Shown piece after piece: positions 37,952 through 48,423 of a DNA stretch of 64,000 nt. Under the pieces are notes generated by a model, which was given only the letters and a program-made list of their open reading frames with translations, was not told where the DNA came from and made no database searches. Made by a program: the position numbers and the translations under genes. Each line of letters begins with the position of its first letter. Position 1 is the stretch's first letter. Source of the stretch: Rhodanobacter sp. T12-5 (GTDB lineage Bacteria > Pseudomonadota > Gammaproteobacteria > Xanthomonadales > Rhodanobacteraceae). The DNA lies in contig NZ_NPKN01000002.1 of NCBI RefSeq assembly GCF_008329435.1, positions 62,001-126,000 on the forward strand, written 5' to 3'.

Positions 37952-40264
37952 ATGACTCGAATGAAGATCCGCCCGTTGCTGATGGGCGCCTGCCTGCTGG
38001 CGACGTTTGCCGCCGCCGCCACCACCGCCAACAATGCGGACGACCACGGCAACGGTGCCATGCTCGGTTTCGATGCGGACGGTGCCACCGCCCAGCGCAG
38101 CCTGGAGCAGCGTTTCGACGCGCAGTTGGATCCGGCCGACCAGCGCAGCTGGCTCAAGCAGATGTCATCGCAGCCCAACCAGGTCGGCGCTCCGCACGAC
38201 AAAGCCAACGCCGAGTTCATGCTGGCCAAGTTCCGCGAATGGGGCTGGGATGCGCATATCGAAACCTTCAACGTGCTCTATCCCACGCCGAAGAAGGTTG
38301 CGCTGGAACTGCTGGGACCGAAGCCCTACACGGCCGTGCTCAGCGAGCCGGCCGTTGCCGGGGACAGCACCTCCGACATCCGCGCCAATGCACTGCCACC
38401 CTATAACGTTTACGGCGGCGATGGCGATGTCACCGCCGAGCTGGTCTACGTCAACCAGGGCATGCCGGATGACTACAAGGAACTCGCCCGGCGCGGCATC
38501 GACGTGCGCGGCAAGATCGTCATCACGCGCTATGGCGGCGGCTGGCGCGGCCTCAAGCCGAAACTCGCACAGGAACACGGCGCCGTCGGCTGCCTGATCT
38601 ATTCCGACCCGCATGACGACGGTTACGCCCGCGGCGATGTCTATCCGCAAGGCGGCTGGCGTCCGGCACAAGGCGTGCAGCGCGGCTCCGTCGCCGACAT
38701 GCAGGTCTATCCCGGCGACCCGCTGACCCCCGGTGTAGGGTCCACCGCCCATGCGAAGCGGCTGGCGCTGAAGGACGCGAAAACCGTACTGAAGATCCCG
38801 GTACTGCCGATTTCCTACGCCGACGTGACCCCGTTGCTGCAGGCGCTGGGCGGGCCGGTGGCTCCGGCTGGCTGGCGCGGTTCATTGCCGTTGACCTATC
38901 ACGTCGGACCAAGCACGGCCAAGGCGCACATCACCGTGCAGTCCACCTGGGGCCAGAAGCCGGTCTATGACGTGATCGCCGTGCTCAAGGGTTCCAGCGC
39001 GCCGGACCAATGGATCGTGCGTGGCAACCACCATGACGGCTGGATGTTTGGTGCATGGGATCCGCTCGCCGGCAACGTCGCGCTGATGGCCGAGGCCAAG
39101 GCCATCGGTGGTCTGGTCAAGCAGGGCTGGCGGCCGCAGCGCACCCTCGTCTACGCCAGCTGGGACGGCGAGGAGCCGGGCCTGCTCGGTTCCACCGAAT
39201 GGGCCGAGACACATGCCGCGGAACTGCAGAAGAAAGCGGTGCTGTACGTCAACTCCGACACCAACGGCCGTGGCTTCCTCGGCGCCGGCGGCAGCCATTC
39301 GCTGCAGCACCTGGTCAACCAGGTGGCGGGCGGCGTGACCGACCCGGAAACCCACGTCAGCGTGCTCGAACGCCTGCGTGCGCACATGCTGGTGGATGGC
39401 TCCGCCAAGGACGCCAAACCCGAGGCCAGGGCGATCGCCAAGCTGGCGGCAGCCGGCGGCGACGTGCCGATCGAAGCGCTGGGTTCCGGTTCCGACTACA
39501 GCGCATTCCTTGAGCACCTCGGCATCGCCTCGCTCGATCTCGGCTTCGGCGGCGAAGACGACAACGGTGGCATTTACCACTCGCGCTACGACTCGTTCGA
39601 CCACTACGTGCGTTTCGGCGATCCCGACTTCGCCTACGGCGTGGCGTTGGCAAAGGTTGCCGGCCACATCGTGCTGCGCACTGCCGATGCCAACGTGCTG
39701 CCACTGCGCTTCGGCGACTTCAGCGACACGCTCGATCGCTACGTCGGCGAGCTGCACAAACTCGTCGACGACACCCGCAAGGCCACCGAACAACAGCATC
39801 AGCTGTTCGATCACCACGCCTTCGCGCTGGATGCCGATCCGACCCGGCCGGTAGGGCCACCAGCACGCGACTCCGACATGCCGAAGATCGACCTCGCACC
39901 GCTCGACCAGGCCGCGAAACAATTGAAGCAAAGCGCGCAGGCTTACCAGACGGCCTACGACAAACGCGTAGCCGCCGGCTTCAACCTGCCCAACGCGCAA
40001 CGGCAGCAACTGAACCATCTGATCGGCAGCATGGAACAGGCACTGACCGATCCGGCCGGCCTGCCCGGCCGCGCCTGGTTCAAGCACTTCATCTACGCAC
40101 CCGGCATGCTCACCGGCTACGGCGTCAAGACCGTGCCCGGCGTGCGCGAAGCACTCGAAGCCCGCCGCTGGAATGAGGCCGACCACTACGCCGTCGTCAC
40201 CGCCAAGGTGCTCGACCGCTACCGCGCGCAACTGGACCGGTTGACGGCATTGCTGGAAAAATAA
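37952..40264 (+). CDS. Secreted M28 family peptidase, glutamate carboxypeptidase II-like
   Basis: The 770-residue protein has a signal peptide (about residues 1-25), a protease-associated (PA) insert (VYVNQGMPDDYKEL to YSDPHDDGYARGD) and the two-zinc M28 site. The zinc ligands are GNHHDGW, Asp in WDPLAGN, the Glu pair in WDGEEPGLLGS, Asp in VNSDTN and His in IYHSRYDSF. A C-terminal dimerisation-like helical region follows (residues about 600-770). This matches PSMA/GCPII-type carboxypeptidases that remove C-terminal residues from peptides. GGAG lies 7 nt upstream of the chosen ATG. An upstream in-frame ATG at 37922 has no such site. Confidence 0.93.
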   Translation: MTRMKIRPLLMGACLLATFAAAATTANNADDHGNGAMLGFDADGATAQRSLEQRFDAQLDPADQRSWLKQMSSQPNQVGAPHDKANAEFMLAKFREWGWDAHIETFNVLYPTPKKVALELLGPKPYTAVLSEPAVAGDSTSDIRANALPPYNVYGGDGDVTAELVYVNQGMPDDYKELARRGIDVRGKIVITRYGGGWRGLKPKLAQEHGAVGCLIYSDPHDDGYARGDVYPQGGWRPAQGVQRGSVADMQVYPGDPLTPGVGSTAHAKRLALKDAKTVLKIPVLPISYADVTPLLQALGGPVAPAGWRGSLPLTYHVGPSTAKAHITVQSTWGQKPVYDVIAVLKGSSAPDQWIVRGNHHDGWMFGAWDPLAGNVALMAEAKAIGGLVKQGWRPQRTLVYASWDGEEPGLLGSTEWAETHAAELQKKAVLYVNSDTNGRGFLGAGGSHSLQHLVNQVAGGVTDPETHVSVLERLRAHMLVDGSAKDAKPEARAIAKLAAAGGDVPIEALGSGSDYSAFLEHLGIASLDLGFGGEDDNGGIYHSRYDSFDHYVRFGDPDFAYGVALAKVAGHIVLRTADANVLPLRFGDFSDTLDRYVGELHKLVDDTRKATEQQHQLFDHHAFALDADPTRPVGPPARDSDMPKIDLAPLDQAAKQLKQSAQAYQTAYDKRVAAGFNLPNAQRQQLNHLIGSMEQALTDPAGLPGRAWFKHFIYAPGMLTGYGVKTVPGVREALEARRWNEADHYAVVTAKVLDRYRAQLDRLTALLEK

Positions 40265-40287
40265 CTGCCGCCGTCATGGCTGGAGCA

Positions 40288-40318
40288 CAGGGCGGCGCAT
40301 GCAACGTGCGCCGCCCTG
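40288..40318. terminator. Hairpin after the M28 peptidase gene
   Basis: A 12-bp perfect stem (CAGGGCGGCGCA / TGCGCCGCCCTG) with a 7-nt loop lies 24 nt after the stop codon and is followed by TT. It separates the M28 gene from the tandem S9 genes. Confidence 0.7.
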
Positions 40319-40479
40319 TTCAGTGATTCGCCGGGGAGCCCAAGCGCTCCTGTATTTCGGGTCGGGGCAAACTCGTGGCTCGGTGCAGCGCACCTTCGAG
40401 TGACCGGAACCGCTAAACTAATGGCGGGGGGCAACCGTGTCGACACCGGTCGCCTGGATCATCCAAGGGGAACAAAGCC

Positions 40480-42471
40480 ATGGTTTTGCGACACGGGATC
40501 GTTGCGTTGGGGTTGCTGTTTTTTTCCATCGTGCTGCAGGCGCAGCCGGTATCGTTCGCCGACCTGGCGAAACATGCCGAATACAAGGATGCGAAGATTT
40601 CACCGGACGGTGAGTATCTGGCGGCCACGGCCGTGGTGAAGGGACAGACGGTGCTGGCCTTGATCCACCTGGCGGACAGGAAGATCAAGGTGATCAGCCC
40701 GCGCGAGGACGACGACATCATCGACTTCTGGTGGGCGGCGCCGACACGCGTGGTGTACAACGTCGGACTGCGCCGGGGCGGTTTCGACAAGCCATTGTTC
40801 ACCGGCGAGCTGTTTGCGGTCGACGCGGACGGCAGCAACCCGGACATGCTCTACGGTTTTCGCAAGACCGGCATGAGTACCGGCTCGCATATCCAGCACG
40901 CGACGGCCGAGCGCGGCACCGGACGCTTCATAGCAGCTATCCCGGACGACCCGCACCACATGCTGGTGTCGGTCAGCAGTTGGGATGCTGCAGGCTACGA
41001 GCGCGAGCTGCCGGTCGCCTACCGCATGGATGTGCGCACGGGCGACAAGATCAGGATGATGACGGCACCGATGCGCGGCGCGACTTTCGTCGCCGACCAT
41101 CACGGGCATATCCGATTTGCCGCGGCAGCGGCCGACGACGGCAGCGTCAAGGTATACGAGCATCCCGTCGATGGCGATGGCTGGCAGCTGTTGCCCAAGC
41201 TCAGCAATGATCGCTCGACACCGATCGCTTTCAACAAGGATGACAGCGCCGCGTATTTCAGGTGCCCTGCGGAACCCGGCTTTGGCATCTGCCGTTGGGA
41301 TCCGGCAAAGCACACGCTGGCACCGCTCTGGGGCAATGCCACGGTCGAGCCGGACGGCCTGCTGCAGGGGCTGGCCGAGGACAGCATCATTGGCGTGAGC
41401 TTCATGGATGGTCGCGCCGGACTGGCGTTGTTCGACAACCAGTCCGCCGATGCCCAGGCACTGATGTTGCTGATGAAGCAGTTTCCCGGAGAGAGCGTGC
41501 AGTTCGTGTCCGGCACCCGCGATGGCCGCCTCAGCGTGGTGCTGGTTGATGCCGACGCGGATCCCGGCGCGTTCTACCTGTTCGACCCCAAGGCGAAGAA
41601 GCTGACCCAGCTGCTATCGCGCGCCTCGTGGATCAACCCAGAGCAGATGGCGATCAAGGAGCCCTTCGAATTTGCCGCGCGTGACGGTTTGAAACTGCAG
41701 GGCTACGTGAGCTACCCGCCCGGGCAGGAAAACGCGAAACACCTGCCCATGGTGGTCTTCGTCCATGGCGGTCCACGATCCCACGACCGCTGGGAATACG
41801 ATCCCTATGTGCAAGCCATGGCGACCCGGGGCTACGCCGTGCTGCAGGTGAATTTCCGCGGCTCCGATGGCCGCGGCTACGACTTCGCACGCGCCAGCGA
41901 GCATGAGTGGGGCGGCAAGATGCAGGACGACGTCACCGATGCCACCCGCTGGGCGATTGCCCAGGGCATCGCCGACCCGAAGCGGCTCTGCATCTTCGGC
42001 GGCAGCTATGGCGGTTACGCCGCGCTCGAAGGTGCCGTGAAGGAGCCCGATCTGTATAGGTGCGCCATCGGTTATGTCGGCGTCTACGACCTGAACATGC
42101 TGTTCGAACTGGGTGGCACGCAGGACTCGAGTTTCGGCGACGCATTCCTCAAGCGCGAGTTTGTCCATGACAAGGCGGCGCTGGCCAAACGCTCCCCCGT
42201 CAACCAGTTGGACGCGTTGAAGGCCAAGGTGATGCTGGTCGTCGGCGGCAAGGACACCACGGTGCGGCCGATGCAGGGACTGGCCCTGCATCAGGCCCTG
42301 CTCGACCGGCATATCGCCCACGAGTGGATGCTCGATCCCGGCGAAGCGCACGGCTTCTACGACGAAGCCAACACCGCCGAGCTGTACACGAAACTGGTGC
42401 AGTTCCTGTACAGCAACATCGGCCCGGGCGTGGTCGGCGCGGCGGCCCCTGCTGCCGCTCCCGCCCATTGA
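40480..42471 (+). CDS. Secreted S9 family peptidase (first tandem copy)
   Basis: The 663-residue protein has a signal peptide (about residues 1-21, ending LQAQ). A beta-propeller region starts at FADLAKHAEYKDAKISPDGEY. A C-terminal alpha/beta hydrolase domain contains VVFVHGGPRSHD, the nucleophile elbow FGGSYGGYA (catalytic Ser509), the Asp in VVGGKDTTV and His in GEAHGFYDE. It resembles acylaminoacyl peptidases. It is a close paralogue of the next gene, with about 120 nt between them. Confidence 0.92.
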   Translation: MVLRHGIVALGLLFFSIVLQAQPVSFADLAKHAEYKDAKISPDGEYLAATAVVKGQTVLALIHLADRKIKVISPREDDDIIDFWWAAPTRVVYNVGLRRGGFDKPLFTGELFAVDADGSNPDMLYGFRKTGMSTGSHIQHATAERGTGRFIAAIPDDPHHMLVSVSSWDAAGYERELPVAYRMDVRTGDKIRMMTAPMRGATFVADHHGHIRFAAAAADDGSVKVYEHPVDGDGWQLLPKLSNDRSTPIAFNKDDSAAYFRCPAEPGFGICRWDPAKHTLAPLWGNATVEPDGLLQGLAEDSIIGVSFMDGRAGLALFDNQSADAQALMLLMKQFPGESVQFVSGTRDGRLSVVLVDADADPGAFYLFDPKAKKLTQLLSRASWINPEQMAIKEPFEFAARDGLKLQGYVSYPPGQENAKHLPMVVFVHGGPRSHDRWEYDPYVQAMATRGYAVLQVNFRGSDGRGYDFARASEHEWGGKMQDDVTDATRWAIAQGIADPKRLCIFGGSYGGYAALEGAVKEPDLYRCAIGYVGVYDLNMLFELGGTQDSSFGDAFLKREFVHDKAALAKRSPVNQLDALKAKVMLVVGGKDTTVRPMQGLALHQALLDRHIAHEWMLDPGEAHGFYDEANTAELYTKLVQFLYSNIGPGVVGAAAPAAAPAH

Positions 42472-42590
42472 ACCCGCACTGACGCACATGGGGCGATCCA
42501 TGGACGGGTCGCCTTTTGCCGTCGCCACGGGACGCATGGCGTGGCCCCTGTGCCAGGCACATACTTTTTTCACGACAAGGGGCCCGGAAG

Positions 42591-44570
42591 ATGGAATTTC
42601 GACGCTGCGTCGTTGCGCTGCTCATGTTGTTGCTGGCCGCCGCGCTGCATGCACAACCGGTGTTGTTCACCGACTTGGCGAAACACTCCGAACACGGCAC
42701 CGTGAAGATATCTCCCGATGGTTCCTATCTGGCCACCACCAACGTGGTGAAGGGACAGGCTGTGCTGGCCCTGATCAGGCTGTCCGACAAAACCGAAAGC
42801 ACGGTGCGCCCGCGTGACGGAAACGACGTCGTCAACTACTGGTGGGCATCGCCTGGCCGTGTGCTGTACACGGTAGGTCTGCGCGACAGTCAGTTCGAAG
42901 AACCCTACTCCCTCGGCGAGTTGTTTGCGGTCGACGTGGACGGTGGTCACCCGAAAATGCTTTATGGGTTTCGCAAGGCTAATACCGCGGCACCCGACCG
43001 CGGCTGGGCGACATTCATCGGCGGCATCGCGAACGACCCCGTGCATGTCCTGGTCGAAATCACCCCATGGGAAAAGCAGTATCCCCACAACCTGCTTCCG
43101 ATCGTTTATCGCATGGACGTGCGCGACGGCAGAAAAGAGGAAGTCGTCGCAGCTCCCATGGAGGATGCCAGCTTTGTCGCCGATCACCAGGGCAGGATCC
43201 GCTTCGCCTATGCCGAAGACGCCGATGAGCGGATGCAGGTCTCCGTGCTCCAGGCCGATGGCAAGAGTTGGCTATCGCTGCCGAAGATCAGCGCGCAACG
43301 AGCCTACCCGTTGGGCTTCAACGCCGATGACAGCGTCGCGTACTTCGATTGTCCGCAGGCGCCCGGTGTATCGGGTATCTGCAGCTGGGATGCGAAGACC
43401 CATGGCTTGACGCCGATATGGACCCATCCGGAAGTCGAAGCCGACGGCCTGCTGCGGGGCTTGGCGAGAGACAGCATCATCGGGATCAGCTTTACCGATG
43501 GTCGTCCGGCCGTCGCACTGCTCGACAACCAGTCCACCGACGCGAAAGCCCTGATGCTTTTGATGAAGCAGTTTCCCGGTGAAAGCGTGCGCTTCGTTTC
43601 AGGCACCCGCGACGGCCGCCTCAGCATCGTGCTGGTCGAAGCCGACACCGATCCTGGCTCGTTCTACCTCTTCGATCATCGCGCGCACAAGCTGACCTTG
43701 TTGCTGTCACGCGCGCCCTGGATCGACCCCACGAAAATGGCCAGCAAGCAGCCGTTCGAATTCGCGGCGCGCGATGGGCTCAAGTTGCGGGGCTACATCA
43801 GTTTTCCTCCCGACCGGCAAGACGGCAAGAACCTTCCGATGGTGGTATTCGTGCACGGCGGTCCCTATGGCATCAGCGACGACTGGGACTACGACCCCGA
43901 CGTGCAGGCCATGACCACGCGCGGCTACATGGTGCTGCAGGTGAATTTCCGCGGGTCGGGCGGGCGCGGCCGTGATTTCACGCACGCCGGCTGGCTGCAA
44001 TGGGGCGGCAAGATGCAGGATGACGTTACCGACGCCACCCACTGGGCTGTGACCCGGGGTTTGGCCGACCCCCAACGCATCTGCATCTTCGGTGCAAGCT
44101 ATGGTGGCTACGCAGCGCTCGAAGGGGCGGTAAAGGAACCAGGCCTCTACAAATGCGCGATCGGCTACGCCGGCATCTACGACCTGAAGCTGATGTTCAA
44201 ACGTGGCGACATCCCACAGTCCAAGTCAGGCAAAAACTATCTCAAGCAAGTGCTGGGCGAAGATATGAACCTGCTGGCGCAACACTCACCGGTCAACCAG
44301 CTGGATGCACTGAAGGCCAGGGTCATGTTGATTGTGGGCGGCGACGATACCCGCGCACCGCCGAAGCACTCGCTGGAACTTCGCCAGGCGCTGCGAAAAC
44401 ATCAGATGGATCCGGTATGGCTTTTCAAGCCTCACGAAGGTCATGGTTTCCGGCAAGAAGCCAACAACGTCGAGCTGTATACCCAACTGATGCAATTCCT
44501 CGGCGCCACCATTGGCCCTGGTATGCCCAGCGTGGGCGGTGGCACGGCGACTAAGGCTGCCGCGCATTGA
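42591..44570 (+). CDS. Secreted S9 family peptidase (second tandem copy)
   Basis: The 659-residue protein has a signal peptide (MEFRRCVVALLMLLLAAALHAQ) and the same layout as its upstream neighbour: propeller then hydrolase with FGASYGGYA (Ser503), VGGDDTRA and HEGHGFRQE. Long stretches match the first copy (FTDLAKH, KISPDG, MKQFPGESV, SGTRDGRLS), showing a tandem duplication followed by divergence. Upstream in-frame codons before this ATG lack a signal and are not used. An 8-nt AAGGGGCC region lies about 10 nt before the start. Confidence 0.92.
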   Translation: MEFRRCVVALLMLLLAAALHAQPVLFTDLAKHSEHGTVKISPDGSYLATTNVVKGQAVLALIRLSDKTESTVRPRDGNDVVNYWWASPGRVLYTVGLRDSQFEEPYSLGELFAVDVDGGHPKMLYGFRKANTAAPDRGWATFIGGIANDPVHVLVEITPWEKQYPHNLLPIVYRMDVRDGRKEEVVAAPMEDASFVADHQGRIRFAYAEDADERMQVSVLQADGKSWLSLPKISAQRAYPLGFNADDSVAYFDCPQAPGVSGICSWDAKTHGLTPIWTHPEVEADGLLRGLARDSIIGISFTDGRPAVALLDNQSTDAKALMLLMKQFPGESVRFVSGTRDGRLSIVLVEADTDPGSFYLFDHRAHKLTLLLSRAPWIDPTKMASKQPFEFAARDGLKLRGYISFPPDRQDGKNLPMVVFVHGGPYGISDDWDYDPDVQAMTTRGYMVLQVNFRGSGGRGRDFTHAGWLQWGGKMQDDVTDATHWAVTRGLADPQRICIFGASYGGYAALEGAVKEPGLYKCAIGYAGIYDLKLMFKRGDIPQSKSGKNYLKQVLGEDMNLLAQHSPVNQLDALKARVMLIVGGDDTRAPPKHSLELRQALRKHQMDPVWLFKPHEGHGFRQEANNVELYTQLMQFLGATIGPGMPSVGGGTATKAAAH

Positions 44571-44679
44571 GGCGAGCCAGCAGGGCCGTTCCCCTACCCA
44601 ACTGATGGGCTACGCGCTGGCGCTGGTGATCTGGCAGAGTATCCAATCTGCCGTCTCGCCGACTCAGGGGAATCTCGTC

Positions 44680-47436
44680 ATGCGCGTGTCCATCCGGTTT
44701 TCGATCGCCACCCTGCTGGTGCTCGCCAGCTTCGCCACGTACGCGGCGACAGAACCTGACAGTGCCAAGCCCTACGCGCGCGATCCGGCGCAGCCGGTCG
44801 ACCGGGGCTATACCGACCAGATCCTGAAATTCACCACCGATCCGTCGTTCAACTCGCCGCTGACCGACTACCTGCCCGCCTCGGCCAGCGTGCCCACGCC
44901 GGAGAAAGTGCTCGGCCATATCGCCGGCGCGCCGGATTACCTGCCCTATTCGGCTGACGTCTACCGTTATTTCCGTGCGCTGGCGGCAGCCAGTCCGCGG
45001 GTGAAGGTGTTCTCGATCGGCAAGACCGAGGAAGGCCGCGAGATGATCGCCGTGGCGGTCGCCGACGAAAGCCTGCTGGCCGACCTCGATGCGAACAAGG
45101 CGCGCCTGGCCAAACTGGCCGATCCGCGCAGCATCCACATGGACGATGCGACGGCCGACCGGCTGATCGCGCAGACCACGCCGGTCTACTACATCACCGG
45201 CACCATCCACTCCACCGAGACCGGTGCGCCGACTGCGCTGATGGAACTGGCCTACCGGCTCGCGGTGGACAACGCGCCGTACATCAAGCACATCCGCTCG
45301 CACGTGATCACCTTGATCACGCCTGTGGTCGAAGTCGATGGCCGCGACCGCCAGGTCGACCGCTACAACTGGCACAAGGCGCACCCGGGCGAGAACTATC
45401 CGCGGCTGCTGTACTGGGGCCATTACGTCGCGCACGACAATAATCGCGACGCGATGGCGATGACGCTGAACCTCACCCGCAACGTGGCGAACACCTATGT
45501 CGGCTGGCATGCGCAGGTGCTGCACGACCTGCACGAATCGGTGCCGTTCCTGTACGACAACACCGTCGGCGATGGCCCGTACAACGCGTGGATCGATCCG
45601 ATCCTCACCGGCGAATGGCAGCAACTGGGCTGGGACAACGTGCAGCAGCTGACCAAGCTGGGCATGCCCGGCGTGTTCACCCATGGCGACTTCGACACCT
45701 GGAGCCCGGGCTACCTGATGTTCATCGCCGCCATGCACAACGGCATCAGCCGGCTGTATGAAACCTTCGGCAACGACGGCGCCGACACCGTCCAGCGCAT
45801 CCTCGATCCGAGCGAATACCAGCGCACCTGGTACAAGCCAAACCCGCCACTGCCGACCGTATTGTGGTCGCAGCGCGACAACAACAACTACGAGCAGACC
45901 GGCCTGCTCACTGCGCTGAATTATTTCTCCGACAACGGCCAGCTGTTCCTCAAGAACTTCTATCTCAAGGGCAAGCGCTCGATCGAGAAGCCCCAGGAAG
46001 CCGGCCCCGCCGCCTATGTGTTCCCGGCCGACGACAGGCGCAGTGGTTCTCGCGCGCAACTGCTGCAGATCATGCAATTCCAGCATGCCGAGGTCAGCCG
46101 CCTCACCGCGCCAGTCACGGTGAAGCTGCCGGCGACCAAGGGCGCCGACGGCAAGGCCGGCAAGGCCACCACGCGCACGTTCGCCACCGGCAGCTACGTG
46201 GTACGCATGGACCAGCCGTACTCGCGCATCGCCGACGCCCTGCTCGATCGCCAGTACTGGTCGCCGAAGGATCCGCAGCAGCATCCCTACGACGACACCG
46301 CCTGGTCGATGGGCGACCTGTTCGATGTCGAAGTCGTGCGGGTGACCGACAACGCGATCCTCAAGGCACCAATGAGCCTGGTCAGCGAACCTGTCACCGT
46401 GCCGCAGGGCCTGGCCGCGGTCGACATGCCGCGCGCGAAGCTGCCGCGCATCGCGCTGATGCACACCTGGCTGGGTACCCAGACCGAAGGCTGGTGGCGG
46501 ATGGCGCTGGACAAGCTGCACGTGCCGTACGACTACATCAGCACCCAGGACGTGGCGAAGGACGGCAATCTGCGCGCGAAATACGACGTGATCCTGTTCG
46601 GCCCGGTCGGTGGTGCCAACACGAAGCAGATCGTCGACGGTCTGCCGATGTGGGGCAACCCGATGCCGTGGAAGACCACGGCGTTGACGCCGAACCTCGG
46701 ACACATCGACGCCACCGACGACGTCCGTCCCGGGCTCGGCGAAAGTGGCGTCGCCCACCTCAAGCAGTTCGTGCACGGCGGCGGCCTGCTGATCACCTCC
46801 GAGGACACCGCGAAGTTCGCCATCGACGAAGGCCTCGCCCCGGGCGTGTTCGTCACTCCCAGCGACAAGCTGAAGGTCGTCGGCAGCGTGCTGCAGGCGC
46901 AGTTCGTCGATCGCCGCAGCCCGATCGCCGCCGGCTACGTCCGCGACGACCTGGCCCTGTACAGCGCCGAGGGCCAGTCATTCACCATTTCCAACCTCAT
47001 CGTCGGCGATCGCGGCCTGCCCAACGCGAAGGATTTCCAGCGCTCCACCGGCCGCGGCGGCCCGAACGACAGGGACACCCCCGAAGGACGCGCTTCCGTC
47101 GACGCACCGGCGCTGCCCGAAGCCAAGCCGTGGCAGGCGCTGCCGCTGAACGCGGAGCAGTCGCGCAACAATCCGTGGGTGATCCCGGCCGACCAACGCC
47201 CGCAGGTGATCCTGCGCTACGCCGATGCCAAGCACCTGCTGATCGCCGGCCTGCTCGACCATGGCGACGAAATGGCCGAACGTGCGGCGGTGGTCTACGC
47301 CCGCTACGGCAAGGGCCACGTATTGCTGTTCGCCAGCAACCCGATCTGGCGCGGCGAAACCATCGGCAGCTATCCGCTGGTGTTCAACGCGATCGTGAAC
47401 TTCGACAAGCTGGATGCGCCGGCGGCCAGGCACTGA
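44680..47436 (+). CDS. Secreted M14 family zinc carboxypeptidase
   Basis: The 918-residue protein has a signal peptide (MRVSIRFSIATLLVLASFATYAA) and an M14 peptidase domain (residues about 70-370). The domain includes the zinc motif GTIHSTETGAP (His and Glu), VEVDGRDRQVDRYNW and a DLHESVPFL segment that may supply the third His. The long C-terminal part includes a glutamine-amidotransferase-like fold (DVILFGPVGG, HGGGLLITSEDTAKFA, GHVLLFASNPIWRGE). This large architecture is common in Xanthomonadales and Bacteroidetes. AGGGG lies 9 nt upstream of the chosen ATG. A longer frame from 44512 overlaps the S9 gene. Confidence 0.88.
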   Translation: MRVSIRFSIATLLVLASFATYAATEPDSAKPYARDPAQPVDRGYTDQILKFTTDPSFNSPLTDYLPASASVPTPEKVLGHIAGAPDYLPYSADVYRYFRALAAASPRVKVFSIGKTEEGREMIAVAVADESLLADLDANKARLAKLADPRSIHMDDATADRLIAQTTPVYYITGTIHSTETGAPTALMELAYRLAVDNAPYIKHIRSHVITLITPVVEVDGRDRQVDRYNWHKAHPGENYPRLLYWGHYVAHDNNRDAMAMTLNLTRNVANTYVGWHAQVLHDLHESVPFLYDNTVGDGPYNAWIDPILTGEWQQLGWDNVQQLTKLGMPGVFTHGDFDTWSPGYLMFIAAMHNGISRLYETFGNDGADTVQRILDPSEYQRTWYKPNPPLPTVLWSQRDNNNYEQTGLLTALNYFSDNGQLFLKNFYLKGKRSIEKPQEAGPAAYVFPADDRRSGSRAQLLQIMQFQHAEVSRLTAPVTVKLPATKGADGKAGKATTRTFATGSYVVRMDQPYSRIADALLDRQYWSPKDPQQHPYDDTAWSMGDLFDVEVVRVTDNAILKAPMSLVSEPVTVPQGLAAVDMPRAKLPRIALMHTWLGTQTEGWWRMALDKLHVPYDYISTQDVAKDGNLRAKYDVILFGPVGGANTKQIVDGLPMWGNPMPWKTTALTPNLGHIDATDDVRPGLGESGVAHLKQFVHGGGLLITSEDTAKFAIDEGLAPGVFVTPSDKLKVVGSVLQAQFVDRRSPIAAGYVRDDLALYSAEGQSFTISNLIVGDRGLPNAKDFQRSTGRGGPNDRDTPEGRASVDAPALPEAKPWQALPLNAEQSRNNPWVIPADQRPQVILRYADAKHLLIAGLLDHGDEMAERAAVVYARYGKGHVLLFASNPIWRGETIGSYPLVFNAIVNFDKLDAPAARH

Positions 47437-47475
47437 GCCTCCCGCACCCAGACCTTGTTGTCTGTTGTGGGAGGG

Positions 47476-48261
47476 TTATTCCCGGGTTCGGTCAGTGACC
47501 GAACCCGGTTTCGACGGGAACGCCTCCATCAGCGGCCGGATCAAATCCAGCGGCAACGGGAACACGATGGTCGACGACTTGCCGTTGTTGGACATGTCGG
47601 CCAGCGTCTGCAGGTAGCGCAGCTGCAACGCCTGCGGCTGCTGCGAAAGCATCGCCGCGGCATCGCGCAACTTCTCGGCAGCCTGCATCTCGCCCTCGGC
47701 GTGGATCACCTTGGCGCGGCGTTCGCGTTCCGCCTCGGCCTGGCGGGCGATCGCCCGCACCATCGTTTCGTTGAGGTCGACATCCTTGATCTCGACGTTG
47801 GCGACCTTGATGCCCCACGGGTCAGTCGCCTCGTCCAGGATCGTCTGCAGCGTGTGGTTGATCGAATCGCGCTGCGACAGGATCTCGTCCAGCTCGTGCT
47901 GGCCCAGCACCGAGCGCAGCCGCGTCTGCGCCAACTGGCTGGTGGCCTGCAGGAAATTCTCCACCTGCAGCACGGATTTGTCGGGTTCCACCACACGAAA
48001 GTAGACCACCGCGTTCACCCGCACCGACACGTTGTCGCGCGAGATCACATCCTGCGGCGGCACGTCCATCACGGTCACCCGCAGGTCGACCCGGATCATC
48101 CGCTGCACCGCGGGAACCAGCAGCACCAGCCCTGGTCCCTTGGTCCCGGTATAACGACCCAGCGTCAGCACCACGCCGCGCTGATACTCCGGCAGGATCT
48201 TCACCGCGGAGAACAGCAGCAGCACGCCAAGGATGACCAATACACCGATAAATCCGAACAT
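47476..48261 (-). CDS. Slipin (stomatin-like SPFH protein)
   Basis: The 261-residue protein has an N-terminal membrane segment ([23 protein letters not shown]) and an SPFH/band-7 domain: [64 protein letters not shown] helical C-terminus begins [20 protein letters not shown]. It matches bacterial slipins that form a membrane scaffold and partner with an NfeD protease. The nfeD gene lies 162 nt upstream on the same strand. GGGAGAA precedes the ATG. Upstream in-frame codons are not conserved. Confidence 0.92.
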   Translation of the reverse strand: MFGFIGVLVILGVLLLFSAVKILPEYQRGVVLTLGRYTGTKGPGLVLLVPAVQRMIRVDLRVTVMDVPPQDVISRDNVSVRVNAVVYFRVVEPDKSVLQVENFLQATSQLAQTRLRSVLGQHELDEILSQRDSINHTLQTILDEATDPWGIKVANVEIKDVDLNETMVRAIARQAEAERERRAKVIHAEGEMQAAEKLRDAAAMLSQQPQALQLRYLQTLADMSNNGKSSTIVFPLPLDLIRPLMEAFPSKPGSVTDRTRE

Positions 48262-48423
48262 GACATTCTCCCGTTGACCGACTACGAAGCCGCTTTCGCC
48301 GCTCCACCACATCACTCATCTGCACATCCGGATGCAGGGAGTGCGTTGTCCGCCACTTTTGCTTCGCTGCTTCGCATCAACGCAAAAAAAGCAGAAGGCG
48401 GCGAACGGTGCACGCCCTACAAA

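Noticed and set aside
44551-46776. Minus-strand open frame of 741 codons
   Set aside because: Antisense to the M14 peptidase and without recognisable motifs.
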